In this document: positions 35,745 to 43,018 of the stretch, piece by piece
How positions within the stretch are numbered: the stretch's first letter is position 1
Layout: each line of letters opens with the position of its first letter
NCBI GenBank assembly: GCA_018823835.1
Contig: JAHJHT010000002.1
Coordinates: forward strand, 620,001 to 684,000
Reading direction: 5' to 3'
DNA length: 64,000 bases
DNA from: Alphaproteobacteria bacterium
Lineage (GTDB): Bacteria; Pseudomonadota; Alphaproteobacteria; Rhizobiales; Rhizobiaceae
Translations under genes and position numbers: made by a program
Notes under the pieces: generated by a model
What the model was told of the DNA's origin: nothing
The model's input: only the letters and a program-made list of their open reading frames with translations
The model's database searches: none

Positions 35745-36209
35745 CTACCTCTCGAACCGCATCACCCAGTTCTTCTGCCAACTCACCCCGCCATCCGTCG
35801 AAAACGCCTGCTCCCACACAGGACGCTCGCCCGCCGTCCACAAAAACCGCACCCGCACCGGCCGGCCGCCCTCCACATCATCGCCGAAGAACTCGCCGCT
35901 GGAGCCAGCGAAGCGGCCGACCGTCGGCGGGAACAGCCGGTGGCTCTTCGTGTCCGACCAGTAGATCGACCACAGCCCGGTCGCCGGATCGTAAAGCCGC
36001 AGCGTCATCCCGGTGAAGCCGCGCGCGGGCACGAACATCTGGTCGAGATTGCCGCCGAACACCCCGTCGGGCGACCGCATCACCTTCTCCACCCGCGAGG
36101 TGGCTTCGAAGAACTCCCAGTCGGTCGAGCCGACAAGCCGCGCCGTCAGGCGCTCGTTGCGGATCGTCCATTCGCCTTCCAGAAAATCGAAATCGTCAAA
36201 CCCGGCCAT
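35745..36209 (-). CDS. DUF1579-like protein of unknown function
   Basis: Protein of 154 residues that is probably a small lipocalin-like beta-barrel. It has FDFLEGEWTIRNERL near the start and GMTLRLYDPATGLWSIYWSD, a pattern seen in DUF1579 and related 'hypothetical' proteins. The ATG at 36209 has GGAGGGATGC before it. It has no visible signal peptide and no operon partner. The assignment rests on a few motifs, so the family name is tentative. Confidence 0.65.
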   Translation of the reverse strand: MAGFDDFDFLEGEWTIRNERLTARLVGSTDWEFFEATSRVEKVMRSPDGVFGGNLDQMFVPARGFTGMTLRLYDPATGLWSIYWSDTKSHRLFPPTVGRFAGSSGEFFGDDVEGGRPVRVRFLWTAGERPVWEQAFSTDGGVSWQKNWVMRFER

Positions 36210-36230
36210 GCATCCCTCCACTGCGCGCGC

Positions 36231-36410
36231 ATGCATAGCAGAGCCCTCCTGACAGGACTGGCAGGAGGGGGGGCAATCGCAGTACCCGCGATCTTACTTT
36301 ACGCCATATTGGCAGAGGACATCCTAATGAAAGGCGATCTCAGTTGGACCGCCGTCGTCTCGCATTTTCCAATTGATAGTCAACGCCTGTCATTCGGAAT
36401 CGCCATCTGA
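36231..36410 (+). pseudogene. Possible 5' remnant of a membrane protein gene
   Basis: A 59-codon frame starts at the ATG at 36231, divergent from the DUF1579-like gene. It begins with a plausible membrane segment (ALLTGLAGGGAIAVPAILLYAIL) and a short polar stretch, then runs into the 3' end of the ImmA gene on the other strand. It may be the 5' piece of a gene cut by insertion of the low-GC islet, or simply chance; evidence is thin. Confidence 0.3.
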
Positions 36411-36918
36411 GCATATCTTCGCTTACCGAGAATTGTCGCATGGCCTCCGAATCATTGAGCCCGCAGCTTCTGATCTCAAGTAGGGCGGCCCTTGGAAGCA
36501 AGAGCGTGCCAGCCAGCCAATTTGCCTCATCTTCCTGATCCTGGCTGTAAACAGTAGGGATGAGATGTCCTTCCGAAGTCACCCCGACAGAAGAGAGCTC
36601 ATGCCCAAGTGCAATATGAGCAAGCTCATGCATCACCACGCTGTTTATTCGCGGGGGACTTTGTACCGAGTTAAAAACAACAAGATGGCGTTGCTTCATG
36701 CGTATGACGAAGCCCGACCAGCTATCTGGATCGACCTCAGTCAACTGAAATCGGTCGGCATCCCCGAGTTGGGTTATATCTTTGTCGCTCCAGACTACAA
36801 CACTAAGTCGGTCGGCATACACGAAAGCTGACAGAGGAGAAGTCGGAAAGAGTCCAAGACTTCGACGCAGCTCGTTAGATTTTCGCTCACATTGAGATTT
36901 AAAGCCACGCGGAAGCAA
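36340..36918 (-). CDS. ImmA/IrrE family metallo-endopeptidase
   Basis: Protein of 192 residues with the zinc-protease motif HELAH at residues 97-101 and a third ligand candidate in DEANWLAGTLLLPRAAL near residue 133. In mobile elements such proteins cleave a partner XRE repressor after DNA damage or act with it as a toxin-antitoxin-like pair. Its partner candidate is the XRE gene directly upstream. The start is a TTG two bases after the XRE stop, consistent with coupling. GC content is clearly below that of flanking genes, which suggests transfer. Confidence 0.85.
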   Translation of the reverse strand: MLPRGFKSQCERKSNELRRSLGLFPTSPLSAFVYADRLSVVVWSDKDITQLGDADRFQLTEVDPDSWSGFVIRMKQRHLVVFNSVQSPPRINSVVMHELAHIALGHELSSVGVTSEGHLIPTVYSQDQEDEANWLAGTLLLPRAALLEIRSCGLNDSEAMRQFSVSEDMLRWRFRMTGVDYQLENARRRRSN

Positions 36919-36919
36919 C

Positions 36920-37237
36920 TCAATGACCTTCAGAGTCTATTGTCTGCGCGAATTTGGCGCTGGCAAGTTCTATCAAGCTTGCTAACGATCTGGCCGTTGC
37001 AGCGGGCACTGTTTGCTTTTTCTTGAACGCGATTTGCAAGCCACCGATTCCGGTGAACTGCTCCATGTCAGCTTCCAACCAGCCGCAAAGCTTATCAAGG
37101 GACTGCATATCTGGAATGTGCCCGTTCTCCACTCGCGACAGCGTGGTTGGGCTAATCCCAATTTCGGCTGCTGCAGCGCGAACACCCATGCTCCCTCTCT
37201 TTTTCAGGATCAGCCCCGCGAGTTCGTCGATTTTCAT
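36920..37237 (-). CDS. XRE family transcriptional regulator
   Basis: Protein of 105 residues. Residues 1-60 hold a Cro/C1-type helix-turn-helix (LAGLILKKRGSMGVRAAAAEIGISPTTLSRVENG), and residues 60-105 may contact the peptidase or dimerise. It forms an operon with the ImmA-type gene. The promoter region carries a 16-base inverted repeat (37270-37285 and 37316-37331), which is a likely operator. Low GC relative to neighbours. Confidence 0.85.
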   Translation of the reverse strand: MKIDELAGLILKKRGSMGVRAAAAEIGISPTTLSRVENGHIPDMQSLDKLCGWLEADMEQFTGIGGLQIAFKKKQTVPAATARSLASLIELASAKFAQTIDSEGH

Positions 37238-37269
37238 CGTGCCTCCTTGTGTATTGTAAAATGGTATCG

Positions 37270-37331
37270 GTGTTTCACTGACTGGACAGTGATGTCAAAA
37301 CACGCTACCAGCGTACCAGTCGGTGAAACAC
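37270..37331. promoter_or_regulatory. Long inverted repeat upstream of the XRE gene
   Basis: GTGTTTCACTGACTGG at 37270-37285 is repeated in inverse form with one mismatch at 37316-37331. A small hairpin (ACGCT-ACC-AGCGT, 37302-37314) lies in the spacer. The arms begin 33 bases upstream of the XRE start and suit binding of two regulator dimers. Confidence 0.6.
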
Positions 37332-37464
37332 TTCTTGTGAATCACAGACTGATTCGGATGGTCAATAGGCCGGCCGATCAAGTTGTGTTGCAGTCAGAGT
37401 TGCCGAGTCATCAATAACATGGGCTGGCGCGCCTCCCACGCCGGCCAAGATGCGGAGAATTTTG

Positions 37465-37671
37465 ATGCCCAGCTACTACAAGAATCGAAACGGTCAGTGG
37501 AATGGCGACCATGAGGTTCACAAGGAAGGCTGCTCGTATATGCCTGCCAAGGCCAACCAGCATTATCTCGGTGAGTATTCGAGTTGCCACGGCGCAGTTG
37601 CAAAGGCGCGCGAGACCGACCACAGCGCCGATGGATGTGCTCACTGCTCTCCCACCTGCCATTCTAGTTGA
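37465..37671 (+). CDS. Small Cys/His-containing protein of unknown function
   Basis: Protein of 68 residues with HEVHKEGCSYMP, YLGEYSSCHGAV and a C-terminal CAHCSPTCH block. The five Cys with adjacent His suggest a small zinc-binding or disulfide fold. I recall similar small proteins in Rhizobiales without function. The ATG at 37465 has GGAG eight bases upstream; an ATG at 37450 is less likely. It lies in the low-GC islet after the XRE operator. Confidence 0.65.
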   Translation: MPSYYKNRNGQWNGDHEVHKEGCSYMPAKANQHYLGEYSSCHGAVAKARETDHSADGCAHCSPTCHSS

Positions 37672-37701
37672 GAGATTGCAGTCTGAAAATTCCGAAAGGA
37701 G

Positions 37702-37854
37702 GTGATTCCAATCGCCCGCAAGTCAAACAGTGAAGTGACCAGTGCAAGGGCCGCTTCGGCGGCTTCAAAGGTTCTACGCAGCCCAACCTCGTCGAAAGCC
37801 GCCAAAACAGCAGCAGCTTCGGCGCTAACGCAGCGCCCGAACCGCAAGAAGTGA
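37702..37854 (+). CDS. Small basic Ala/Ser/Lys-rich protein with unusual start
   Basis: Frame of 50 codons from a GTG at 37702. The protein is basic and ends RKK; ARKSNSEVTSARAASAASK and SSKAAKTAAASAL resemble a family of small rhizobial proteins that usually begin MA(K/R)K. The best ribosome binding site, AAAGGAGG (37696-37703), overlaps the GTG and instead sits eight bases before an ATC codon at 37711 that falls where the family's ATG would be. So the start is either this rare ATC, the poorly spaced GTG, or the gene has lost its ATG. Confidence 0.5.
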   Translation: MIPIARKSNSEVTSARAASAASKVLRSPTSSKAAKTAAASALTQRPNRKK

Positions 37855-37859
37855 GAACC

Positions 37860-37890
37860 TGAGCGCGGCGTGACGTTATCGCCGCGCTCA
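37860..37890 (+). terminator. Rho-independent terminator candidate
   Basis: TGAGCGCGGCG at 37860-37870 and CGCCGCGCTCA at 37880-37890 form an eleven-base stem with a nine-base loop, followed by TTTGTT. It lies directly after the small basic protein gene. Confidence 0.75.
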
Positions 37891-37910
37891 TTTGTTAGAG
37901 AGGTACACCC

Positions 37911-38081
37911 TTGAAGGCCATCAAGAAAATTCGCCCGCCTCGCCCGCCCAAGCCGGTCGATCGCATGCAGAACATGAAGACGTTTCAACCGTTCGGCAAA
38001 ACGAAGTGGATAAGAGCGCACTGGCGCTGGGACTATGACCGCCACGCGTGGGAATGGGTTCTCGGTCACTGGAGCAAATAG
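37911..38081 (+). CDS. Small Trp/Arg-rich protein
   Basis: Frame of 56 codons from a TTG at 37911, with AGAGAGG eight bases upstream. The sequence has a basic Pro-rich N-terminus (IRPPRPPKPVDR) and a C-terminus with six Trp residues, including AHWRWDYDRHAWEWVLGHW. No family is recognised. Composition differs from chance frames in this GC-rich genome, which favours a real gene. It may be part of the islet with the two preceding small genes. Confidence 0.5.
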   Translation: MKAIKKIRPPRPPKPVDRMQNMKTFQPFGKTKWIRAHWRWDYDRHAWEWVLGHWSK

Positions 38082-38264
38082 AAATCGGCGGAGTGATAAA
38101 TGGACCGCCAACTTCACCTAGTGGTGCAGCCGGACGCCGCGGGTCCGGCGTCGGACTTTGGCGGAGGAGCAGCCCGGGGTCTTGAGCTAGAAGAATCGCC
38201 ATATAGCTGCCGCGCGCCGAAACGAAATCTATGCCAAGATAACCACCTAGTATCGGACATCATC

Positions 38265-38612
38265 ATGATTCGCCTCATCCTCCTCGCCCTCCTCATCGCC
38301 GCCCCGGCGCAGGCCGACCAGATGGCGTTCTTCATGAAGAACGAGGCGCCGCTCGGCGTCGTCGTGGAACTCTCCAGCACGGACCGCAACACGGTGTGGC
38401 CGGGCGACGACCAGGTCTATTTCCTGGAAAAGGGCGAGAAGAAATCCGTGCCCATCAAGTGCCAGGCCGGCGAGAACATCTGCTACGGCGCCTGGCTGAA
38501 CGGCGACGCCGGCACCTTCTGGGGCGTCGGCCCCGAACGCGACCAGCTCTGCGAGGATTGCTGCACGATCTGCGTCGAGAAGGCGACGACGACCATCGTC
38601 ATCGGACGGTAA
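38265..38612 (+). CDS. Small secreted protein with conserved cysteines
   Basis: Protein of 115 residues. A clear signal peptide (LILLALLIAAPAQA) is followed by a mature domain of about 96 residues with MAFFMKNEAPLGVVVELSS and a C-terminal Cys-rich region (KCQAGENICYG; LCEDCCTICVEK) that likely forms disulfides in the periplasm. The ATG at 38265 begins the signal. I do not recognise the family. The open frame continues upstream to 38100 but without coding character. Confidence 0.7.
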   Translation: MIRLILLALLIAAPAQADQMAFFMKNEAPLGVVVELSSTDRNTVWPGDDQVYFLEKGEKKSVPIKCQAGENICYGAWLNGDAGTFWGVGPERDQLCEDCCTICVEKATTTIVIGR

Positions 38613-38821
38613 GGCGGCCACATCCGCCGCGCTGCTGTCTGGCCGGCTCCCGCCATGACCGATGGGTCCGGGGTCTCGTGGTCGCCGGCGATTGGCCGCG
38701 AACCGCTCGACGTTGTCATCCTCGGGCCTGGCCCCGGCCGCCCATGCCGTGACGGGTTCCGCGGCGCGCCGCGAAAAAGCCCGGCTTTCCCCGCCGGGCA
38801 GCGCGCGCTAGGGTAGCGCGA

Positions 38822-38974
38822 ATGATCCGCCCCCTGTCCCTGATTCTCATCCTTGTCCTGTGCGCCTGCGCTTCGCCGCGCGCGCCTGTGCCCGCGGCGT
38901 CGGACGAGGGGGCAGAACTGCCCGACCCGCGCATCCGGCCGCTCTCGACCGAGATGGAAGATCTGGCGAAATAG
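38822..38974 (+). CDS. Small lipoprotein
   Basis: Frame of 50 codons. The N-terminus LSLILILVLCACAS is a lipoprotein signal with lipobox LCAC, so Cys16 would be lipidated. The short mature part (PRAPVPAASDEGAELPDPRI) is acidic and Pro-rich. Many small rhizobial lipoproteins of this kind have no known role. There is no strong ribosome binding site, but the signal is convincing. Confidence 0.55.
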   Translation: MIRPLSLILILVLCACASPRAPVPAASDEGAELPDPRIRPLSTEMEDLAK

Positions 38975-39045
38975 CCGCGTCCCCCAGCGGGCTCCGGCCT
39001 CCGCCGTCGATACGGCCAGGCGTGGTCCGTGAGGAAGCGCGCCGG

Positions 39046-39315
39046 TCAGACCTTGCTGGCGAACCAGACGGTCGGCGCGCCGGTCACGCCGGCTTCCTGC
39101 ATCTTGCTGCGCAGGTCGGCGCTGCTCAACATCGCCCGCGCTTCCTCCGCCGTCTCGAATTCATGCGTTACGGTGACGTCGTTGGGATCGTCAATCGAAC
39201 GGTAGACGGCCTGCGCCTTCACGCCCATCTCGGTCTGAACCGGGCCGTAGGCATCATAGGCTTTGCGCCAGGCGGCATAGTCGGCGACCGTGTGGCGGAC
39301 AAACAGCGTTATCAT
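39046..39315 (-). CDS. Small dimeric alpha/beta-barrel (ABM-like) protein
   Basis: Protein of 89 residues that begins MITLFVRHTVADYAAWRKAYDAY and contains TVTHEFETAEEARAMLSSADLR. This is the pattern of small ferredoxin-like dimeric proteins related to antibiotic biosynthesis monooxygenases and cyclases. The ATG at 39315 has GGGAGGATC before it; the frame upstream is non-coding. Function unknown, no operon partner. Confidence 0.7.
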   Translation of the reverse strand: MITLFVRHTVADYAAWRKAYDAYGPVQTEMGVKAQAVYRSIDDPNDVTVTHEFETAEEARAMLSSADLRSKMQEAGVTGAPTVWFASKV

Positions 39316-39407
39316 GGCAGATCCTCCCGGCGCTCGCCCGCGACGGGGCGTCGCTGAAAGGCGCAGCGTCGGGCAGGATAGACCGTGGGCCGGCATCGGC
39401 CAAGGCT

Positions 39408-40130
39408 TCAGTCGCCCGAGCTGCCCTGCGGATAGGAGATGATCGACAGATAGCGGATCGGCAGCGTCGTCAGTTCCTCGGGCCCATGCGGCGCGTCTGC
39501 GTCGAAGAACAGGCTGTCGCCCGGCAGCATGCGGAACAGGTTCGAGCCGTGCCGGTACACCACCTCGCCCTCCAGCATGTAGAGAAACTCCATGCCCTCG
39601 TGCTGGAAGGTCGGGAAGACGTCGGAATCCTCCGAGAGCGTGATCAGATAGGGTTCTACGACGACGCCGCTGGTGTTGGAGCCGACATGGCCGAGCAGGT
39701 TGTACTGGTGGCCGGCGCGCGTGCCGCGGCGCTCGATCTCCAGCCCCTCGCCGGCCTTGACCAGGACCGCGTTGCGCTCCTCCTCGAAGCGGCGGAAAAA
39801 GGCGGTGACCGGCACGCCGAGCGCGTGGGAAAGCGCCTGCAGCGTGGTCAGCGATGGCGAGGTGATGCCGTTCTCGATCTTCGAGAGCATGCCGAGCGAC
39901 AGGCTGGTGGCGGCGGCAAGGTCGGCAACGGTGATGCCGAGCTTCTTGCGAAAGGCGCGCACCTCGCGGCCGATCGCCACTTCCAGCACTTTTTCGCGCG
40001 TGTCGCGCACGGCGTGCGGGTTCTGCGTCAGTGGCGGGCGGATGGCATGGATGTCGCCGACCGTGCCCTTCAGAGACTTCAGCGGCTCGTCCGCCGCCGG
40101 TCTTGCGCCATTCGTCTTGCGTTCAGCCAT
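39408..40130 (-). CDS. XRE-cupin regulator divergent from tmm
   Basis: Regulator of 240 residues. A helix-turn-helix of the XRE type lies at about residues 55-110 (FRKKLGITVADLAAATSLSLGMLSKIENG) and a cupin domain at 150-235 (FQHEGMEFLYMLEGEVVYRHG; MLPGDSLFFDADAPHGPEEL), which probably senses a small ligand. It is divergent from tmm with a GGACAA-N4-TTGTCC palindrome near the tmm start, so control of trimethylamine oxidation is likely. The actual ligand is not known. Confidence 0.87.
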   Translation of the reverse strand: MAERKTNGARPAADEPLKSLKGTVGDIHAIRPPLTQNPHAVRDTREKVLEVAIGREVRAFRKKLGITVADLAAATSLSLGMLSKIENGITSPSLTTLQALSHALGVPVTAFFRRFEEERNAVLVKAGEGLEIERRGTRAGHQYNLLGHVGSNTSGVVVEPYLITLSEDSDVFPTFQHEGMEFLYMLEGEVVYRHGSNLFRMLPGDSLFFDADAPHGPEELTTLPIRYLSIISYPQGSSGD

Positions 40131-40270
40131 GGTCGGTCTTTCTCTACCCTTGGTTCCGGTCGCTTTTCACTTCCGGTGAACTTATCGGGCGCCAAATACA
40201 CTGGCAGGAATAGAACCTCAAGCGTTGCACGGAACGCCGCAGCCTGACGATCGCGCATTGACAGACATAC

Positions 40271-40317
40271 AGGACAAATTATTGTCCTCACAGTGAAATT
40301 TCTTTCGTATCGGACAA
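40271..40317. promoter_or_regulatory. Operator candidate for the XRE-cupin regulator
   Basis: AGGACAA at 40271-40277 and TTGTCCT at 40282-40288 form a palindrome with a four-base spacer, and another GGACAA half-site is at 40312-40317. They lie 19-65 bases upstream of the tmm start, where a repressor or activator would act. Confidence 0.55.
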
Positions 40318-40335
40318 GCTGTGGGGAGCGTCGGA

Positions 40336-41679
40336 ATGCAGAAGCGCGTAGCCGTAATCGGAGCCGGACCATCGGGCCTTGCCCAGTTGAGGGCGTTCGC
40401 GTCCGCGGCGGCCAAGGGAGCGGATATTCCCGAGGTCGTCTGCTTCGAGAAACAGTCGGACTGGGGCGGGTTGTGGAACTACACCTGGCGCACCGGCCTC
40501 GACGAGCATGGCGACCCCGTGCACGGCTCGATGTACCGCTACCTCTGGTCGAACGGCCCCAAGGAATGCCTGGAATTCGCCGACTACACCTTCGAGGAGC
40601 ATTTCGGGCGGCCGATCGCCTCCTACCCGCCGCGCGCCGTGCTGTGGGACTACATCAAGGGCCGCGTCGAGAAATCGGGCGTGCGCAAATGGGTGCGCTT
40701 CAACACGCCGGTGCGCATGGTGACCTGGTCGGACGACACCCAGAAATTTACCGTCACCGTGCATGACCGCGAGAAGGACGTCACCTATTCGGAAGAGTTC
40801 GACTACGTGGTCGTGGCGTCGGGCCATTTCTCGACCCCCAACGTGCCCTATTTCCCGGGCTTCGAGACGTTCCAGGGCCGCGTGCTGCACAGCCACGATT
40901 TCCGCGACGCGACAGAATTCACCGGCAAGGACGTGATGGTCGTCGGCCGCTCCTACTCGGCCGAGGACATCGGCTCGCAGTGCCACAAATACGGCGCCAA
41001 GACGATCACCGTGACCTACCGCTCGGCGCCGATGGGCTTCACCTTCCCCGACAACTGGACGCAGCGCCCGCTGCTGCAGAAGGTTGTCGGCAAGACGGCG
41101 CACTTCGCCGACGGATCGACCAAGGATGTCGACGCCATCATCCTGTGCACCGGCTACCTGCACCACTTCCCCTTCCTCGACGAGGGCCTGAGGCTCAAGA
41201 CCGGCAACCGCATGTGGCCGCTCGACCTCTACGAGGGCGTGGTGTGGGAGAAGAATCCGGCGCTGTTCTACATCGGCATGCAGGACCAGTTCTACACCTT
41301 CAACATGTTCGACGCGCAGGCCTGGTTCGCGCGCGACGTGATACTCGGCCGCATCAAGCTGCCGTCGCTGGCCGAGATGCAGGCGCACAGCGCCAAATGG
41401 CGCGAGCGCGAGGAAACGCTGGCCGACGCCGAGCAGATGATCTGGTTCCAGGGCGACTACACCCAGGAGCTGATCGACCAGACCGACTATCCGAGCTTCG
41501 ACATCGAGGCGACCAACAAGACCTTCATGGAATGGGAGCACCACAAGGAAGAGGACATCATGGGCTTCCGCAACAATGCCTACCGCTCGCTGATGACCGG
41601 CACCATGTCGCCCAAGCACCACACGCCCTGGCTCGAGGCGATGGACGATTCCATGGAAGCCTATCTGGCCGAAAAATAG
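40336..41679 (+). CDS. tmm: Trimethylamine monooxygenase
   Basis: Flavin-containing monooxygenase of 447 residues that oxidises TMA to TMAO with NADPH and O2. FAD loop [13 protein letters not shown] (residues 5-17), FMO fingerprint [16 protein letters not shown] site [12 protein letters not shown], and the Tmm-type motifs [21 protein letters not shown] and [11 protein letters not shown] are present. The length is that of characterised bacterial Tmm. The TMAO importer and tdm nearby support this assignment over other FMOs (e.g. indole-oxidising). The ATG at 40336 begins the FAD motif; one at 40321 is possible. Confidence 0.92.
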   Translation: MQKRVAVIGAGPSGLAQLRAFASAAAKGADIPEVVCFEKQSDWGGLWNYTWRTGLDEHGDPVHGSMYRYLWSNGPKECLEFADYTFEEHFGRPIASYPPRAVLWDYIKGRVEKSGVRKWVRFNTPVRMVTWSDDTQKFTVTVHDREKDVTYSEEFDYVVVASGHFSTPNVPYFPGFETFQGRVLHSHDFRDATEFTGKDVMVVGRSYSAEDIGSQCHKYGAKTITVTYRSAPMGFTFPDNWTQRPLLQKVVGKTAHFADGSTKDVDAIILCTGYLHHFPFLDEGLRLKTGNRMWPLDLYEGVVWEKNPALFYIGMQDQFYTFNMFDAQAWFARDVILGRIKLPSLAEMQAHSAKWREREETLADAEQMIWFQGDYTQELIDQTDYPSFDIEATNKTFMEWEHHKEEDIMGFRNNAYRSLMTGTMSPKHHTPWLEAMDDSMEAYLAEK

Positions 41680-41712
41680 GCCGGCGACTTTCCATCTGCT
41701 TGCTGAGGCGAA

Positions 41713-41736
41713 ATTACCTGACTAAAGTCAGGTAAT
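41713..41736. promoter_or_regulatory. Perfect palindrome overlapping the MarR-GNAT start codon
   Basis: ATTACCTGAC at 41713-41722 and GTCAGGTAAT at 41727-41736 with spacer TAAA. The right arm includes the first two bases of the ATG at 41735. No separate ribosome binding site is visible, so the mRNA may start very near the ATG, and a bound regulator would block initiation directly. Confidence 0.65.
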
Positions 41737-42616
41737 GGACCGGCAGCAGATCGAGACCGTCAGGCGCTTCAACCGCACCGTCACCCAGCGCATCGGCGCG
41801 CTGGAGGACGGTTATCTCCACCGTGGCCGGCCGCTCGGCGAGGCGCGCTTCCTGTTCGAGATCGGGCCGGACGGCGCCGAGGTGCAGGAATTGCGCGGCC
41901 GGCTCAATCTCGATTCAGGCTATGCCAGCCGCCTGCTGCGCTCGCTCGAGCGCCAGGGGCTCGTCGCGGTGGGGCGCCACGTGGCAGACGGCCGCCGCCG
42001 CCGGGTCACGCTGACCGAAACCGGGCTCACCGAATTTTCGGCCTATGACGGCCTGTCCGACGAGCTCGCGGCCTCGCTGCTTTCCTCGCTCGGCGAGGCC
42101 CATCGTGCCCGGCTGGTCGCGGCGATGGCCGATGTCGAACGACTGCTGCGCGCCGCCGGCATTATGCTGGAGATCGAACCCTCCGACGGCGCCGACGCGC
42201 GCTGGTGCCTCGAACAATATTTCGCGGAACTCGCCGCCCGCTTCGAGGAGGGTTTTGATACCGCGCTCGGCGCGTCTTCGGACGAGGTTCTTGTCGCGCC
42301 GCCGGACGGCGCCTTCCTCGTCGCACGGCTCGACGGCGCGCCGGTCGGCTGCGGCATGCTGCGGCGCGACGGCGAGGCAATCGGCGAGATCAAGCGCATG
42401 TGGGTCAGCCCGTCGGTGCGCGGCGCCGGACTCGCCGGCCGGCTGCTTGCACGGCTGGAGGCGATCGCCCGCGAATACGGCTGGACGCATGTGCGCCTCG
42501 ACACCAACCGGGCGCTCCTTGAGGCGCAGGCGATGTATCGCAAGGCGGGCTACCACGCGATCGCCCGCTACAACGCCAATCCCTATGCGGACTTCTGGTT
42601 CGAGAAAGCGCTCTGA
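41735..42616 (+). CDS. MarR-type HTH fused to GNAT acetyltransferase
   Basis: Protein of 293 residues. The N-terminal half is a MarR winged helix (LNLDSGYASRLLRSLERQGLVAVGRHVADGRRRRVTLTETG), and the C-terminal half is a GNAT domain (IKRMWVSPSVRGAGLAGRLLARLEAIAREYGW with the acetyl-CoA loop R/Q-x-x-G-x-G/A). Such fusions are widespread and poorly understood; the acetyltransferase may modify a ligand sensed by the regulator. It follows tmm by 55 bases and carries a perfect palindrome over its start codon, a probable autoregulatory site. Confidence 0.85.
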   Translation: MDRQQIETVRRFNRTVTQRIGALEDGYLHRGRPLGEARFLFEIGPDGAEVQELRGRLNLDSGYASRLLRSLERQGLVAVGRHVADGRRRRVTLTETGLTEFSAYDGLSDELAASLLSSLGEAHRARLVAAMADVERLLRAAGIMLEIEPSDGADARWCLEQYFAELAARFEEGFDTALGASSDEVLVAPPDGAFLVARLDGAPVGCGMLRRDGEAIGEIKRMWVSPSVRGAGLAGRLLARLEAIAREYGWTHVRLDTNRALLEAQAMYRKAGYHAIARYNANPYADFWFEKAL

Positions 42617-42635
42617 TGCAGGCGGATGGTCGCGG

Positions 42636-43001
42636 CTACGTGCCGCGCCGTGGCGAGCCGTGGTGCTGGGTGATCTTCCAGTCGCCGTCCTGCCGCACGA
42701 GTACCCAGGTCATGCGGTAGGGGCTTGGGGTATCGCCCTCGGCGAAGTCGACGAAACCCGCCGTGACGGCGACGTCTGCCGACAACAAGCGAACCTGCGG
42801 CATCGGGTAGGACTTTACGCGGACATCGGGCGCCCGCCCGGCAAAATAGGCGCGGATGGCGTCACGTCCGACCTTCAGCTCGTCGACCGAGCCGAACAGC
42901 GTCGCATCCTCGGTGTAGAGAGCCATGTGGCGGTCGAGGTCGTGGCTGTCGAAGGCCTCGATCCACTGGGCGAGCAGGTCTTCGACAGTCGGTGTGGCCA
43001 C
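42636..43001 (-). CDS. SnoaL/DUF4440-like protein (NTF2 fold)
   Basis: Protein of 121 residues with the NTF2-like pattern WIEAFDSHDLDRHMALYTEDATLFGS near the start and MTWVLVRQDGDWKITQHHGS at the end, typical of SgcJ/YybH-type proteins. The start is a GTG at 43001 with GGGAG seven bases before it; the frame upstream is antisense shadow of the permease gene. It sits 17 bases after tmoW and is probably the last gene of the importer operon. No enzymatic role is visible. Confidence 0.8.
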   Translation of the reverse strand: MATPTVEDLLAQWIEAFDSHDLDRHMALYTEDATLFGSVDELKVGRDAIRAYFAGRAPDVRVKSYPMPQVRLLSADVAVTAGFVDFAEGDTPSPYRMTWVLVRQDGDWKITQHHGSPRRGT

Positions 43002-43018
43002 GAAATGCTCCCTATCCT

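Noticed and set aside
36231..38081. Complete prophage or integrative element
   Set aside because: No integrase, att repeats, tRNA or structural genes were found; only a small islet is supported.
40336..41679. Alternative assignment of tmm as a Baeyer-Villiger or siderophore N-hydroxylating monooxygenase
   Set aside because: The FMO fingerprint, Tmm-type NADPH site and the linked TMAO importer and tdm favour Tmm.
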